Assembly: GCF_024170005.1 (NCBI RefSeq)
Contig: NZ_JALJXJ010000007.1
Coordinates: forward strand, 124,001 to 188,000
From: Azospirillum lipoferum
GTDB taxonomy: Bacteria > Pseudomonadota > Alphaproteobacteria > Azospirillales > Azospirillaceae
Length of the DNA stretch: 64,000 bases
Direction: 5' to 3'
The notes below the pieces were generated by a model. The model had not been told where the DNA came from, did not search any database, and saw only the letters and a list, made by a program, of their open reading frames with translations. Of the stretch, positions 63,410 to 64,000 are shown one piece after another. The position numbers and the translations under genes were made by a program. How positions within the stretch are numbered: the stretch's first letter is position 1; each line of letters starts with the position of its first letter.

Positions 63410-64000
63410 ATGACAACCGCCGCCCCCGCCAAGCCAGCCCGCCGCACGCCCCTCCCCCGCAATGCCGCGCGCAACAGTGCCGAAGCCCGCATCGTCCGCA
63501 GCATCGGGGAGGCGATCGCCGATCGCCGCCTGCCGCCCGGCACCAAGCTGACGGAGGAGAGCCTGGCGGAGGCCTTCGGCGTCAGCCGCGAACGGGTGCG
63601 CAAGGTGCTGCTTCTGCTGGCGCAGCGGCGGGTGGTGACGCTGATCCCCAACCGCGGCGCCTTCGTCGCCAAGCCGACGCCGAAAGAGGCACGCGAGGTG
63701 TTCGAGGCGCGACGGGTGATCGAACGCGCGATCATGGACCGGCTGGAACGGCTGCCGCGCCCGCTGCCCGACGACATGCTGGAGAAGCTGCGCGACCATG
63801 GCGCGCTGGAGGATGCGGCGGAGCGCGCCGCCGACCGCAAGGCGATGATCCGCCTGTCCGGCCAGTTCCATCTGCTGCTGGCCGAATTCGCCGGCAACGC
63901 GACGCTGGCCGGCATTCTGACCGACCTGATCGACCGCTCCAGCCTCGCCATCGCGGCCTTCGAGCGGCGGTCGTCGCACACCTGCTCCGCCGACGATCAC
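63410..64000 (+). CDS. GntR-family regulator, FCD subfamily (partial, runs off the window)
   Basis: The first 197 codons of a regulator whose 3' end lies beyond the window. HTH: EAIADRRLPPGTKLTEESLAEAFGVSRERVRKVLLLLAQRRVV and wing NRGAFVAKPT. The start of an FCD effector domain follows (REVFEARRVIERAIMDRL; LSGQFHLLLAEFAGN). SRERVRKVL replaces the common SRTPVREAL, as seen in ureide/hydantoin-linked regulators such as the HpxS type. Divergent from the importer/racemase operon and its likely repressor. Confidence 0.9.
   Translation, partial: MTTAAPAKPARRTPLPRNAARNSAEARIVRSIGEAIADRRLPPGTKLTEESLAEAFGVSRERVRKVLLLLAQRRVVTLIPNRGAFVAKPTPKEAREVFEARRVIERAIMDRLERLPRPLPDDMLEKLRDHGALEDAAERAADRKAMIRLSGQFHLLLAEFAGNATLAGILTDLIDRSSLAIAAFERRSSHTCSADDH

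Overview
The window is GC-rich DNA with tightly packed, often overlapping genes. Gene content (HAAT-type amide/amino-acid ABC systems, FCD-type GntR regulators, FixJ-like two-component pairs, a KaiC-like ATPase) points to an alphaproteobacterium, most like Azospirillum or another Rhodospirillales member. That placement is an inference from gene content. No rRNA, tRNA, CRISPR array or intact insertion sequence was seen. The last gene runs off the right edge.

Layout. 136-7713: a LysR regulator, a five-gene branched-chain-amino-acid/amide ABC transporter (LivKHMGF type), an AraC regulator and a small NTF2-like protein. 7845-9529: an ABC-2 exporter pair. 9595-10901: a decayed LysR remnant and an orphan ParB-like protein. 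10863-22384: a nitrogen-scavenging island. It holds allophanate hydrolase (AtzF), AtzE/AtzG carboxybiuret hydrolase, AtzH, an FCD GntR regulator, a BMP-type ABC importer, a biuret hydrolase (BiuH) and a second, triuret-hydrolase-like cysteine hydrolase. 22444-23222: a DUF4160/DUF2442-HTH pair with a probable frameshift. 23455-30818: oxidoreductases and regulators (a PDR-type reductase behind a SoxR/MerR-like promoter, PAS protein, XRE, SDR, AraC/MFS, AKR/LysR). 30823-39730: a signalling block of three histidine kinases, two response regulators and a KaiC-like ATPase. 39946-46049: flavoprotein disulfide reductase, LysR/quinone-oxidoreductase pair, GNAT and a chemoreceptor. 46616-53587: a MOSC protein, then an acidic-amino-acid module (aspartase, dicarboxylate/amino-acid symporter, DctB/DctD-like two-component system). 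53630-54496: a Thr/Ser/Asp-rich protein of unknown function. 54863-64000: an amidase, a FAD/NAD(P) protein, and an operon of a polyamine-type ABC importer with an allantoin-racemase-like gene, divergent from a second FCD GntR regulator.

How they work together. The main theme is scavenging nitrogen from ureides and amides. In the 10.9-22.4 kb island the encoded enzymes can be joined into triuret -> carboxybiuret/biuret -> allophanate -> NH3 + CO2, with a dedicated importer. Six copies of the palindrome TGCATGCA lie only in the three intergenic gaps of this island, so I propose they are the operators of the local GntR protein. The importer operon also has a well-formed -24/-12 (sigma-54) promoter. 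The racemase/importer operon at the right end repeats the design: a sigma-54-like promoter and TTGTGCACAA palindromes next to a divergent GntR gene. The aspartase-symporter operon has a third sigma-54 promoter preceded by two copies of TTCGG-N4-CCGAA, which is the published AauR recognition sequence, and a DctD/AauR-type activator lies downstream.
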